From the NCBI RefSeq assembly GCF_023169885.1, contig NZ_AP025516.1:1550001-1614000 (forward strand): a stretch of DNA of 64,000 nucleotides. Direction: 5' to 3'. Source of the DNA: Desulfofustis limnaeus. Its GTDB lineage: Bacteria > Desulfobacterota > Desulfobulbia > Desulfobulbales > Desulfocapsaceae. Positions within the stretch are counted from its first letter, which is position 1. Every line of letters begins with the position of its first letter. A model generated the notes under the pieces. The model was not told the DNA's origin, made no database searches, and saw only the letters and a list, made by a program, of their open reading frames with translations. This document shows, one piece after another, positions 35,254-44,837 of this stretch. A program made the translations under genes and the position numbers.

Positions 35254-37746
35254 TTAAACAACGATATTAACAAGTTTCTTCTTGACCACAATGACCTTTT
35301 TGATCGGCGTATCGGTCAGGAAGCGGCGAACATTCATATCCTCGAGCGCCTGTTGGCGCAGCGATTCATCGTCGATATCGGCATCCACCTGTAGCCGGGA
35401 CCTGACCTTGCCGTTGACCTGGACGACGATGGTCAACTGGTCTTCCCGGGCGGCTGCTTCATCGAAAGTCGGCCAGGATTGTTCTTCGATGGTCTGGTGG
35501 AAACCGGCGATGCGCCACATTTCCGAGCAGAAATGAGGAACCATCGGATAGAGCAGGACCAGCATGGTGCGGATCACTTCCTCGACACAGGTCGAAGACG
35601 GCCGGTCAGATCGGGTTTCATCGGTTGCTGCGGACAAGGCGTTAAACAATTCCATGACGGCGCTGATGGCCGTGTTGAAATGGAAGTTATTTTCCATGTC
35701 GAACCTGACCTTCTTGATGGTCTGGTGGTTTTTTCGTTGCAGCTCCCGGTCGATATCAGCCGCATCGGTTGCAAGATAAGCGGGGTTCTCTCGCTGCTCA
35801 ACGAAGGCGACGACCGTACGGTAGACCCGGTTGAGAAAGCGGCTCGCCCCTTCGACACCTTGCGCGTTCCATTCCAGATCGCGTTCCGGCGGGGCGGCAA
35901 AGAGGCTGAAGAGGCGTACGGTGTCAGCCCCGTACTGGTTGATGAGCTGGTCGGGATCAACTACGTTTCCTTTTGATTTCGACATCTTGGATCCATCCTT
36001 TATGACCATCCCCTGGGTCAGAAGGTTGGTGAACGGTTCGTCGATATGCAGATAGCCGAGGTCGCGCAGAACTTTCGTGAAAAAGCGCGAATAGAGCAGA
36101 TGGAGGATGGCGTGCTCAACGCCGCCGATGTATTGATCCACCGGCAACCAGGTCTGGGTCCGCTCATCGAGGATGGCCGTGTCGTTGTCGGGGCAGGCGA
36201 AGCGGGCGAAGTACCAGGAGGATTCTACAAAGGTGTCCATGGTGTCGGTTTCCCGTTCGGCCGCACCACCGCAGGTGGGGCAGGAGGCTTTGAAAAAGTC
36301 GGGCCGACGACTCAGCGGTGAGCATTCGTCGGCGGCGGTATCGGCGCCATCGGGCAGGCGAATCGGCAACTGGTCTTCCGGAACCGGCACGACCCCGCAG
36401 TTCGAACAGTGAATCATCGGGATCGGTGCCCCCCAGTAGCGTTGCCTCGATATCCCCCAATCCCTGAGACGATAGGCGGTGTGGGCCTGGCCAAAGCCCT
36501 GTTGTCGGGCGTGGTCGATAATCGCTTGTTGGGCTGCCATGGAGTCCATACCGCTGAACCTCCCCGAATTGACGAGGATGCCGGGACCGCTGGCCGCCTC
36601 TTCCATGCGCTCCGGGTCCAGGATCGTTCCGGCGGGGACGACCACCGGGACGATGGGCAGCGAAAATTTCCGGGCGAATTCGAAGTCTCTCTGATCATGG
36701 GCCGGGACGGCCATGACGGCACCGGTGCCGTACTCCATGAGCACGAAATTGGCGAGATAGATGGGCACCAGCTGTCCACTGAAGGGATTGCGGCAATAGT
36801 GCCCGGTGAACATGCCGTTCTTTTCCGTTTCGCTGCCGATGGGGCGGCGCTTTTTCTCCTCCATGACCGAGCTGATAAAGGCGCGCAATGCCTCTTCCCG
36901 TTCGTTGCCGGCCAGCAATTTCTCCACCAGCGGATGCTCGGGGGCAATGGACATGAAAGTGACCCCGAAAATGGTGTCGGGGCGAGTGGTGAAAATGGCT
37001 ACCTCTTCGTCGAGGCTTTCAACCGGGAATGAGCAGAGCAGACCGGTGGATTTGCCGATCCAGTTATGTTGCATGGTGACCACTTTTTCAGGCCAGCCAC
37101 TGAGCTTCTCCACGTCGGCCAACAATTCTTCGGCGTAAGCGGTGATCTTGAAGAACCAGCCGTTCATGTTGCGGGGCTGCACGAAGCTGTCGCAGCGCCA
37201 GCAGGCACCTTCGATAACCTGTTCGTTGGCCAGCACCGTCTGGCAGGTTTCGCACCAGTTGACGGTGGTGATTTTACGATAGACAAGCCCGCGCTGATAC
37301 ATCTGCAGGAAAAGTTTCTGTTCCCAGCGGTAATAGTCGGCGTCGCACGTGGCGAATTCGCGCTGCCAGTCGTAGGAGAAGCCGAGCTTTTTCAGCTGCG
37401 ACTTCATGTAGGCGATGTTTTCGTAGGTCCATTTGGCCGGATGGGTGCCGTGCTTTTGTGCGGCGTTTTCAGCCGGCAGACCGAAAGCGTCCCAGCCCAT
37501 GGGATGCAGGACGTTGAACCCCATCAATCGTTTGTACCGGGCGACCACATCGCCGATGGTGTAATTGCGCACATGGCCCATGTGAATCCGTCCGGAGGGA
37601 TAGGGAAACATCTCCAATACATAATATTTCGGCTTGTTCCGATCTTCGACGACTCGATAGGTCTGGCTGGCCTCCCACTGGTCCTGCCACCTTTTTTCCA
37701 CGGTGGAAAAATCATACTTCTGCGGAAATGCGTTTTCCTCGTTCAT
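35254..37746 (-). CDS. leuS: Leucyl-tRNA synthetase
   Basis: An 830-residue class Ia synthetase. The ATP motif appears as [15 protein letters not shown] near 46-60 (HMGH version of HIGH), the KMSKS loop as [11 protein letters not shown] near 590, and the zinc-type insertion CETCQTVL near 173; the editing domain (about 225-420) retains the [14 protein letters not shown] motif. The C-terminal anticodon-binding region ends [17 protein letters not shown] take the ATG at 37746; in-frame upstream residues overlap dnaB and are unlike the family. dnaB lies 40 bases upstream and lptE 89 bases downstream, so this is likely one operon. Confidence 0.97.
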   Translation of the reverse strand: MNEENAFPQKYDFSTVEKRWQDQWEASQTYRVVEDRNKPKYYVLEMFPYPSGRIHMGHVRNYTIGDVVARYKRLMGFNVLHPMGWDAFGLPAENAAQKHGTHPAKWTYENIAYMKSQLKKLGFSYDWQREFATCDADYYRWEQKLFLQMYQRGLVYRKITTVNWCETCQTVLANEQVIEGACWRCDSFVQPRNMNGWFFKITAYAEELLADVEKLSGWPEKVVTMQHNWIGKSTGLLCSFPVESLDEEVAIFTTRPDTIFGVTFMSIAPEHPLVEKLLAGNEREEALRAFISSVMEEKKRRPIGSETEKNGMFTGHYCRNPFSGQLVPIYLANFVLMEYGTGAVMAVPAHDQRDFEFARKFSLPIVPVVVPAGTILDPERMEEAASGPGILVNSGRFSGMDSMAAQQAIIDHARQQGFGQAHTAYRLRDWGISRQRYWGAPIPMIHCSNCGVVPVPEDQLPIRLPDGADTAADECSPLSRRPDFFKASCPTCGGAAERETDTMDTFVESSWYFARFACPDNDTAILDERTQTWLPVDQYIGGVEHAILHLLYSRFFTKVLRDLGYLHIDEPFTNLLTQGMVIKDGSKMSKSKGNVVDPDQLINQYGADTVRLFSLFAAPPERDLEWNAQGVEGASRFLNRVYRTVVAFVEQRENPAYLATDAADIDRELQRKNHQTIKKVRFDMENNFHFNTAISAVMELFNALSAATDETRSDRPSSTCVEEVIRTMLVLLYPMVPHFCSEMWRIAGFHQTIEEQSWPTFDEAAAREDQLTIVVQVNGKVRSRLQVDADIDDESLRQQALEDMNVRRFLTDTPIKKVIVVKKKLVNIVV

Positions 37747-37786
37747 GCCGTTCCTCTCACAATGCTGACTGTAGGGTTCATGACGT

Positions 37787-39178
37787 TCAGGAGGGGTCGA
37801 TCCAGGGCGACTCCTCATAAGCGCTGAGGTTCTCAAACATGGTGTATTCTTTTTTGAAAAAGAGTCGCACCGTGCCCGTCGGTCCGTTGCGTTGTTTGCC
37901 GATGATGATTTCGGCTAGGCCCTTTTGCGGGTTGTCTTCCGCCTTGTTGTAGACCTCGTCGCGGTAGATGAAACAGATGACATCGGCATCCTGCTCGATG
38001 GCCCCGGATTCGCGCAGGTCCGACATCATCGGTCGCTTGTCGGTACGGCTCTCGAGGCCCCGGTTGAGCTGGGATAGGGCCAAAACCGGGACGTTGTGCT
38101 CCTTGGCGAGCGCCTTCAGTGACCGGGAAATGTCGCTGATTTCCTGGGTCCTGTTCTCGGTGTTGCGGCCGCGCATCAACTGCAGGTAGTCGACGATGAT
38201 CAGGCCGATTTTTTGACGCGCCGCCAAGCGTCTGACTTTGGAACGCATTTCCAGGATCGACAGGGCCGGCGTGTCATCGATATAGACCGGTGCATCGGAG
38301 AGCATGCCCACGGCCCGGGTCAGATGCGGCCAGTCTTCCGAGTGAAGCCGTCCGGTCCGTATCCGTTGTGAATCGATATGACCGACTGAACTGAGCAGGC
38401 GCATGGCCAATTGCTCGCGGGACATCTCCAGGCTGAAAATGGCTACGCCGGTCTTTTCGACCAGGGCCGCATGCTGAGCAAGATTGAGGGCAAATGCCGT
38501 CTTGCCCATGGATGGCCGGGCAGCCAGGACGATGAGGTCGGAGGACTGCAGACCGGCGGTGAGCCGATCGAGTTCGTAATATCCGGTGGGGACCCCGGTA
38601 ATCAGTTCCTTGCGCTTAAAGAGTTGTTCAATTTTCTCGAAGCAACCGGGGATGACGCTCTTGAGGGGCATGAACACCGTCGTGTCTTTTTTCCCGGCAA
38701 TGTCGAAGATGGATTGCTCGGCCTCATCCACCAGCTGGTCGATGTCGTCCTGTTCTTCGAAACAGCGGTTGGCAATATCGCTGCTCACCCTGATCAGGTT
38801 GCGCAGGACGGCTTTTTGCCGGACGATACGGGCATAGGCGGCGATGTTTGCCGTTACCGGAACGATCGACGTCAACGAGGCGAGATAACCGGCTCCGCCG
38901 GCTGTTTCAAGCTGATTGGTGTCGTTGAGCAAGCTGGTCACGGTGACCAGATCCTGCGGTTCGTTGCGATTGAACAGCTCGATCATGGCGGTGAAGATGA
39001 CCCGGTGTCCGTCGCGGTAGAAATCCTGCGGGGCGACGATATCGACAACCGACGAGAAGACCTGATCCTTGAGCAGAATCGAACCGAGAACCGATTGCTC
39101 GGCTTCGATATTATGGGGCGGAATCCGTCCGCCTGTTGTTTTGGGATGACCGGCAGTCATCGGGTGTGCATTGTCCAT
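37787..39178 (-). CDS. dnaB: Replicative DNA helicase
   Basis: A 463-residue hexameric helicase that unwinds DNA at the replication fork. The N-terminal domain starts [17 protein letters not shown] near 20-36; the motor has Walker [19 protein letters not shown], the [14 protein letters not shown] and [13 protein letters not shown] segments, and the [22 protein letters not shown] motif, and the R-finger region near [12 protein letters not shown]-type C-terminus. No intein is present. I choose the ATG at 39178. It is separated from the rplI operon by a strong minus-strand hairpin terminator. Confidence 0.97.
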   Translation of the reverse strand: MDNAHPMTAGHPKTTGGRIPPHNIEAEQSVLGSILLKDQVFSSVVDIVAPQDFYRDGHRVIFTAMIELFNRNEPQDLVTVTSLLNDTNQLETAGGAGYLASLTSIVPVTANIAAYARIVRQKAVLRNLIRVSSDIANRCFEEQDDIDQLVDEAEQSIFDIAGKKDTTVFMPLKSVIPGCFEKIEQLFKRKELITGVPTGYYELDRLTAGLQSSDLIVLAARPSMGKTAFALNLAQHAALVEKTGVAIFSLEMSREQLAMRLLSSVGHIDSQRIRTGRLHSEDWPHLTRAVGMLSDAPVYIDDTPALSILEMRSKVRRLAARQKIGLIIVDYLQLMRGRNTENRTQEISDISRSLKALAKEHNVPVLALSQLNRGLESRTDKRPMMSDLRESGAIEQDADVICFIYRDEVYNKAEDNPQKGLAEIIIGKQRNGPTGTVRLFFKKEYTMFENLSAYEESPWIDPS

Positions 39179-39233
39179 GGCGTCGAACGGGAGGAATTCA
39201 CGTTGCTGTCTAATACACCGGATCTGTGGTGTC

Positions 39234-39277
39234 AAAACAAAAACACACCGGCACAGACCATGGTCTGCCGGTGTGTT
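39234..39277 (-). terminator. Rho-independent terminator after rplI
   Basis: On the minus strand the arms AACACACCGGC and GCCGGTGTGTT (plus an inner AGACC/GGTCT pair and a two-base bulge) form a long GC-rich stem directly followed by TTTTTGTTTT. It lies 85 bases after the rplI stop and 56 bases before dnaB, so much of the ribosomal-protein transcript should end here. Confidence 0.85.
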
Positions 39278-39361
39278 GTCTGCAGGTTCGCTTCCGCTTC
39301 ATGAAGCCCGGCACGTTGCCGGTAGAAGAGAAACGTGCGGAGAGCTGCCGACCTGAGAGGA

Positions 39362-39817
39362 TCAGGCTTCAGGCTGCTGGGCGCTGACCCGAACGGTAAT
39401 GTCGGCGAACAGATCAAAGCCGACTTTGACGGATACCTGTTTGTCCCCGAGAGTTTTGATCGGCTCGGACAACAATACGTGCTTTTTCTCCACCGTGACA
39501 CTCTTTGCTGCGAGCTGATCGCAAATATCGTTGATCGAAACCGAGCCGAACAACTTGTCGTCTTCTGCCACCAGTTCCTGAAATTCAAGAACGATGCCGT
39601 TGAGCTTCTGGAAGAGAGTCTGAGCGGCCTTTTGCTGTTCGGTGAGGCGAGCCTGGATCTCTGCCTTGTTCTTCTCCAGAACGGCCAGGTTTGCCGGCGT
39701 GGCAAGGACAGCCTTGCCTTGCGGGAGCAGATAGTTTCTGCCATAGCCGGGTTTCACTTTGACGATATCGCCTTCTCGGCCCAGCGTATCGATGGTTTCT
39801 TTCAGTATGAGTTCCAT
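39362..39817 (-). CDS. rplI: Large ribosomal subunit protein bL9
   Basis: A 151-residue ribosomal protein that binds 23S rRNA near the L1 stalk. The N-terminal domain MELILKETIDTLGREGDIVKVKPGYGRNYLLPQGKA is the family hallmark; the long connecting helix (about 40-80, EKNKAEIQARLTEQQK) and C-terminal domain follow, with FGSVSINDICDQL in place. It lies 56 bases after the DUF2232 gene and before a strong terminator. Confidence 0.97.
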   Translation of the reverse strand: MELILKETIDTLGREGDIVKVKPGYGRNYLLPQGKAVLATPANLAVLEKNKAEIQARLTEQQKAAQTLFQKLNGIVLEFQELVAEDDKLFGSVSINDICDQLAAKSVTVEKKHVLLSEPIKTLGDKQVSVKVGFDLFADITVRVSAQQPEA

Positions 39818-39873
39818 GGTTGCTTCCTCACAGCGGTTTATGCTTAGGATATCTGATTAGTTGTTGTTTTTGA

Positions 39874-40884
39874 TCATTCAGCCGGCGGGTCCTGACTGTC
39901 GGGTGGGGGCTGAGCAGCGGTGCGTAGTCGTCTCATGTCGAACCAGACATCCGCTAAACCACCGGCTAGAAGAAGCATGGTGCCGAACGATTGAAACAGC
40001 ATCATGCCGTAGATAAAAAAACGCAGAGCCAGGGGCGTCTTCCATTTATGCAGAAAAAAGGAGAGCACGGAAAACCCCTGAAACACGTACGCCAGGCTCA
40101 AGGTGATCAGCAGGTTGATGCCGATCAACCGTAGTGTTCCCAGTGGCAGCAGTGCGCCGACCGTGGCGATGATGAACAGCCAGACCAGACGGTCGGGCAG
40201 TTTCCAGGTAATGTGTTCCGGCCAGGGCTGATATTCGGTCAACCGCTTGACAACACGGTTGCCGGCGATCATCGTCGTCCAGGTGACAAAAAGAGCCAGG
40301 CTGACCAGGAGTGCCGGAATGATTTTCGGCACCACCGCCTTCATCTGCACGAAAGACTGCTCGAGCACGGCCAAGGTGTCGGGAGTGAACGAGCCGCTTT
40401 GCCGGTAGTAATCGATGGCCTCTTCCACATCGTGGTCGAGAGAATCAAGCAGCACGCTGACCGGGTTGCTGTCGTAGAGCAGGGTCTGGCCGGCGAAGAG
40501 CAGCAGGCAGCAGGTGATGAGCGCCACCGTGCCCTTGAGCCCTGACCGGGCTGGAGTATCGGCTTGCAGAGCCGAATTGGCCAGAATATAGCCGCCGGGA
40601 ACGAGCAGGCAGGCAATGATCAGACTGCCGAGGCTGCCGGTAATCACGCTGATCACCCCGGCTCCGGCCAAACCGCCGAGTACCAGCCGGAAGCCGTACT
40701 GCCAGCGGTACATGGAATACAAAACGGCGATGGGGATCATCAGGTAGAGCCAGACGAAGACCGACCCCAGCATCCCCGGCAACAACACCATAAGGGCGAA
40801 CAACACCAGGAATTGCAGGGCTCTTGTCTTGCCGGTGCCGCCTGAATTCTCGTCAATCACTACCGCTCCCGCACTTGCTTTCAT
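39874..40884 (-). CDS. DUF2232 membrane protein in the rpsF-rplI operon
   Basis: A 336-residue inner-membrane protein with about eight helices, of the DUF2232 (YybS-like) family. It has no known enzymatic motif; hydrophobic blocks alternate with a soluble stretch near 145-180 (DHDVEEAIDYYRQSG). Its place between rpsR and rplI is a widely conserved arrangement in Desulfobacterota and related groups, which is the main support for the call. The start ATG lies one base after the rpsR stop region (adjacent genes), so it is tightly coupled to ribosomal-protein expression. Role unknown. Confidence 0.85.
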   Translation of the reverse strand: MKASAGAVVIDENSGGTGKTRALQFLVLFALMVLLPGMLGSVFVWLYLMIPIAVLYSMYRWQYGFRLVLGGLAGAGVISVITGSLGSLIIACLLVPGGYILANSALQADTPARSGLKGTVALITCCLLLFAGQTLLYDSNPVSVLLDSLDHDVEEAIDYYRQSGSFTPDTLAVLEQSFVQMKAVVPKIIPALLVSLALFVTWTTMIAGNRVVKRLTEYQPWPEHITWKLPDRLVWLFIIATVGALLPLGTLRLIGINLLITLSLAYVFQGFSVLSFFLHKWKTPLALRFFIYGMMLFQSFGTMLLLAGGLADVWFDMRRLRTAAQPPPDSQDPPAE

Positions 40885-41130
40885 CTAGCCTTGGGTATTT
40901 CCCGAATAGGGGAGCAGGGCGATCTGCCGAGCCCTTTTTACCGCGGCACAGAGCTGTCGCTGATGGGTGGCACAGGTGCCGAGAATTCTTCTGGGGATGA
41001 TCTTGCCTCGTTCGGTGACGAAATTTCGTAAGGTTTTTTGGTCCTTATAGTCGATTCCCAATTCCTTATCGACACAGAATCGGCATACTTTTTTACGAGA
41101 AAAAAGCTTTCTTTGCGGTCGTGCAGCCAT
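40885..41130 (-). CDS. rpsR: Small ribosomal subunit protein bS18
   Basis: An 81-residue ribosomal protein that binds 16S rRNA next to S6. The core [29 protein letters not shown] is typical. Four cysteines (VCRFC near the N-terminus, [10 protein letters not shown] later) form the zinc-binding version of S18, which many bacteria replace with a cysteine-free paralogue under zinc shortage. It lies between rpsF (42 bases upstream) and the DUF2232 gene. Confidence 0.97.
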   Translation of the reverse strand: MAARPQRKLFSRKKVCRFCVDKELGIDYKDQKTLRNFVTERGKIIPRRILGTCATHQRQLCAAVKRARQIALLPYSGNTQG

Positions 41131-41172
41131 GATAGTATCTCCTTGAGCCGCTGTCAGGCGGCTGGTTACGTA

Positions 41173-41601
41173 TTAGTCCTGGTCTTCGTCGTCGTGCCGG
41201 TCTTCCGACGATTCTTCATCTGAACCTCGATCATCATCTTCTTTTGCCGTTTCCGCGAAACTGGCTTTCGAGGCTGCCGATTCCTGCGCCGCACTGATCT
41301 CTTCGGCGGTGATCGAATCGGCAATCTTCACCGATAAGTATTTAAGGACGGCATCATCAATGCGAAATTTTCTCTCGATCTCGGCAACCGCTTTCGGCGT
41401 TGCGGCTAAATCGCAGAAGACGTAGAAGCCCTGAGACTCTTTCTTGATGAGGTAAGCCAGCTTGCGCATGCCCCATTTGTCAAGGAAAATGACTGACCCT
41501 TGTTCGCCGAGAATGACCGCGTTGGTATTCTCGATGATGGTGTTGATCTCATTTTCGCTCAATGACGGGCGAAGAATGTAGATCTGTTCATACCTTCTCA
41601 T
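41173..41601 (-). CDS. rpsF: Small ribosomal subunit protein bS6
   Basis: A 142-residue ribosomal protein that pairs with S18 on 16S rRNA. The core MRRYEQIYILRPSLSENEINTIIENT and the WGMRKLAYLIKKESQGFYVFCDL segment are typical. The C-terminal tail of about 35 residues is strikingly acidic (for example KEDDDRGSDEESSEDRHDDEDQD), longer than in many S6 proteins; in Escherichia coli RimK adds glutamates to a similar tail. It heads the operon rpsF-rpsR-DUF2232-rplI, with a strong promoter and structured leader upstream. Confidence 0.96.
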   Translation of the reverse strand: MRRYEQIYILRPSLSENEINTIIENTNAVILGEQGSVIFLDKWGMRKLAYLIKKESQGFYVFCDLAATPKAVAEIERKFRIDDAVLKYLSVKIADSITAEEISAAQESAASKASFAETAKEDDDRGSDEESSEDRHDDEDQD

Positions 41602-41734
41602 ACCTTCCTCCTCATGGACGTGGTAATGGACGGGGTTCTTCCCGCCGTTCGGCCCTCGCTTTCGTTGCACCAGGCAGAGAGCGAGGAGGGAAATCCGGGC
41701 AAGGTCATACCATTATGGCCTTGCCGGTAAACGT
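41602..41734 (-). promoter_or_regulatory. rpsF leader, possible S6:S18 autoregulatory element
   Basis: About 130 bases separate the promoter from the rpsF start. They contain a stem with arms GGCAAGG and CCTTGCC (41697-41724) that extends by CAT/ATG across a mismatch, flanked by an ACCGG on its 5' side. Many bacteria autoregulate rpsF through an S6:S18-binding leader with a bulged CCG; this region could be such an element, but I could not match the full consensus, so it is inference from position and partial structure. Confidence 0.4.
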
Positions 41735-41762
41735 TACATATTAGTTTATAGTAGCCTGTCAA
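41735..41762 (-). promoter_or_regulatory. Sigma-70-type promoter for the rpsF operon
   Basis: On the minus strand a perfect -35 TTGACA is followed after 16 bases by TATGTA, about 134 bases before rpsF. An overlapping alternative (TTGACT, 18 bases, TAATAT) is also possible. This is one of the best promoter matches in the window. Confidence 0.7.
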
Positions 41763-41833
41763 GTCAAATGATTTTTCAGAATAGTCAGGGGGTGCCTCCC
41801 GGCTGTCTGAGCGGTTCGTCAAGGGTCGGAGGA

Positions 41834-42226
41834 CTATTTTTTGGCACGCTTCTCCTGTTCCTTGATTGCCTGCCATTGTCTGGTCAAGGCAGCTTCGTCC
41901 ATCACCGGGGTTCCGGCAAAGACATGTGGATGGCGACGGATGAGTTTTTCCGAGACACCTGACAGCACATCGTCAAGGTCGAAGGCGCACTCTGCCGCGT
42001 TGATCTCGGACAACATGATGATGAGGTAGAGAAAATCACCGAGTTCCTCGCACAGATTGGTCCGGTCATTGGCGGCGATCGCGGCTATGATTTCCTGGAA
42101 TTCTTCGTTCAGGTATTTCACCAGGCTTGCCGTGGTCTGTTTACGGTCCCAGGGGCAGCCGTGTTCGTCGCGCAGGCTGCGCACGGTAGTGACCAGCCGG
42201 GAAAAATGACTTATTGTCTGTTGCAT
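41834..42226 (-). CDS. MazG-family nucleotide pyrophosphohydrolase
   Basis: A 130-residue all-alpha NTP pyrophosphatase with a single MazG domain (Escherichia coli MazG is double length). The DEHGCPWDRKQT lead-in and the metal-binding acids are present: EEFQE near 41-45 and EELGDFLYL near 60-69 (the ExxE...ExxD pattern). Members hydrolyse non-canonical or excess NTPs. I take the ATG at 42226 (MQQTISHF), since everything upstream in that frame is unlike the family. It is divergent from the AP2-like gene and upstream of, but opposite to nothing else; rpsF starts 232 bases downstream. Confidence 0.92.
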   Translation of the reverse strand: MQQTISHFSRLVTTVRSLRDEHGCPWDRKQTTASLVKYLNEEFQEIIAAIAANDRTNLCEELGDFLYLIIMLSEINAAECAFDLDDVLSGVSEKLIRRHPHVFAGTPVMDEAALTRQWQAIKEQEKRAKK

Positions 42227-42323
42227 GAGGATGATATCGTCGTTGTAAGGTGATTTGTCGGGGCAGATTTGCTGAAGATCGCCGAAAAGCCTGGCAGTTT
42301 TGACGAAATTGTCACGAAAATGG

Positions 42324-42352
42324 TTGACAATTGCCACCTGACCAACTAAGTA
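42324..42352 (+). promoter_or_regulatory. Possible promoter for the AP2-like gene
   Basis: A perfect TTGACA is followed after 17 bases by TAAGTA, a weak -10 match, about 135 bases before the AP2-like start. The -35 is convincing, the -10 is not, so the leader may be long or activator-dependent. Confidence 0.4.
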
Positions 42353-42487
42353 GTCTAGGCGTATTTGTCTCAGAATCCCTTGATCGTTGAAGGGTGCCGT
42401 TACTTGCCGTTGCGTATCGTCAGTCCCAAGAGTCAGGTTCGGTCGCTCGATTGATATAACAAAACAAGAAAAGAGAGGTTTTGCAAA

Positions 42488-42931
42488 GTGATTGTGGCAG
42501 ATAGAAAGCAGAAGCTGTTGTTGGAAAAGCACAAGGACATCGCTCGAATCGATCAGGAATCCAAAAGAACCCACGGCTGGTATGTACGGGTGCGGTACAA
42601 GGGGAAGACCCATTCCAAATTTTTTTCCGACCGCAAGTGCGGGGGGCGCTATTCCAGCCTGCTTTCAGCGATCTCATGGCGGGACCAGACCGAGAAGAAG
42701 CTGGGCAAGGTTCGGACCAACAAGCATATGGTTACCGTTTCCAATTCAGGGACCGGCGTGGTTGGAGTACGGCTCAATGAAAAATTGAACCGTTACGAGG
42801 TGAGTTGGGTGACGCCTCAGGGAAAGCAGGGCAAGACCTCGGTTTCGATCAAAAAACACGGCAAAAAGGCAGCATTTGAGCGCGCCTGCGAGATCAGAAA
42901 GAATCGGGAGACAGCTCGTCTCGGTATGTGA
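42488..42931 (+). CDS. AP2-like DNA-binding domain protein
   Basis: A 147-residue basic protein read from a GTG start (GAGAGG upstream). Two related segments can be seen: THGWYVRVRYKGKTHSKFFSD at about 28-48 and the better-conserved GVVGVRLNEKLNRYEVSW at about 91-108 followed by KTSVSIKKHGKKAAFERACEIRK, which resembles the AP2/ERF fold (three strands and a helix that read DNA). AP2 domains in bacteria occur in mobile HNH endonucleases and in stand-alone regulators; no nuclease motif is seen here, so a transcription regulator or nucleoid protein is likelier. It stands alone between mazG and rplU. Function is inference. Confidence 0.65.
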   Translation: MIVADRKQKLLLEKHKDIARIDQESKRTHGWYVRVRYKGKTHSKFFSDRKCGGRYSSLLSAISWRDQTEKKLGKVRTNKHMVTVSNSGTGVVGVRLNEKLNRYEVSWVTPQGKQGKTSVSIKKHGKKAAFERACEIRKNRETARLGM

Positions 42932-42992
42932 AGAAAGTGCCGGTAGCCGGCTGGCTTCGATTACCGGCCGGTCATTTTCAAGAATTACCGTC

Positions 42993-43022
42993 TTGACAAG
43001 ATCATGCAGAGATTGGTAAATA
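42993..43022 (+). promoter_or_regulatory. Possible promoter for rplU-rpmA
   Basis: A perfect TTGACA is followed after 18 bases by TAAATA; a better -10 (TATGAT at 43021) sits too far away (22 bases). The region lies 64-93 bases before rplU. A weak but plausible sigma-70 promoter. Confidence 0.45.
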
Positions 43023-43085
43023 TGATCTCTTGTGTTGAATAATCGCTACGGTAAAATCGTTTTGCACAGATGAGGTTAAGAGATC

Positions 43086-43397
43086 ATGTATGCCATAGTC
43101 AAGACCGGCGGGAAACAATACCAGGTCGCCGCCGGTGAGCAGGTCAGGGTCGAGAAACTTGCCGGAAACGTGGGAGACACGGTTGAACTGGACGAGGTGT
43201 TGCTGATCGCCGATGGCGATCACGTCGAGGTCGGCCAACCGGTCGTTGCCGGGGCTACGGTTGTCGCCACCATTGCCGAGCAGGGAAAAGACAAGAAAAT
43301 CAGAGTATTCAAGAAAAAGCGGAGAAAAGGGTATCGCCTGACCAAGGGTCATCGGCAGGCCTATACCGCTCTGAAGATTGCTGAGATCAATCGTTAA
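43086..43397 (+). CDS. rplU: Large ribosomal subunit protein bL21
   Basis: A 103-residue ribosomal protein of the 50S subunit. The start MYAIVKTGGKQYQVAAGEQVRVEKL and the internal VFKKKRRKGYRLTKGHRQ segment are the family's core; length is standard. It is followed after 40 bases by rpmA, and by obgE beyond a terminator, the usual bacterial order. Confidence 0.97.
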   Translation: MYAIVKTGGKQYQVAAGEQVRVEKLAGNVGDTVELDEVLLIADGDHVEVGQPVVAGATVVATIAEQGKDKKIRVFKKKRRKGYRLTKGHRQAYTALKIAEINR

Positions 43398-43437
43398 CAC
43401 CATGCGGAGCATGTTCCGTTTTTTCAGGGAGTAAGTC

Positions 43438-43695
43438 ATGGCGCATAAAAAGGCAGGCGGCAGTTCGAGAAACGGTCGCGATAGTAAAGGACAACGACGT
43501 GGCGTCAAGAAGTTCGGAGGCCAGGTGGTCAAGGCCGGTAATATCATTGTCAGGCAGTTGGGCACGAAGATCCACCCCGGAACCAATGTCGGATGTGGAC
43601 GAGATTACACGCTGTTTGCCAAGGTCGATGGCATCGTTGCTTTCGAGGAGTTCGGCAAGAACAAAAAACGGGTCAGCGTCTACCCGGCAGCTTGA
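43438..43695 (+). CDS. rpmA: Large ribosomal subunit protein bL27
   Basis: An 85-residue ribosomal protein whose N-terminus reaches the peptidyl-transferase centre. It begins [20 protein letters not shown], the usual unprocessed form (no N-terminal leader to be cleaved), followed by [19 protein letters not shown] and [19 protein letters not shown] strong terminator lies 44 bases after the stop. Confidence 0.97.
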   Translation: MAHKKAGGSSRNGRDSKGQRRGVKKFGGQVVKAGNIIVRQLGTKIHPGTNVGCGRDYTLFAKVDGIVAFEEFGKNKKRVSVYPAA

Positions 43696-43738
43696 CGGTA
43701 TCCCCGGCAGGTTCCTCGAAGGCCTGTTTTCTTTGACG

Positions 43739-43777
43739 ACTCGACCACCGCGCAGCGCGGTGGTCGAGTTTTTTTTT
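43739..43777 (+). terminator. Rho-independent terminator after rpmA
   Basis: Perfect 13-base arms ACTCGACCACCGC and GCGGTGGTCGAGT with a five-base loop are followed by nine T residues. It closes the rplU-rpmA transcript and lies 21 bases before obgE, which therefore needs its own promoter or read-through. Confidence 0.9.
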
Positions 43778-43797
43778 CACCGTGCAAGCTCGGTTAG

Positions 43798-44826
<1,029 letters not shown>

Positions 44827-44837
44827 ACGGTTAGATC

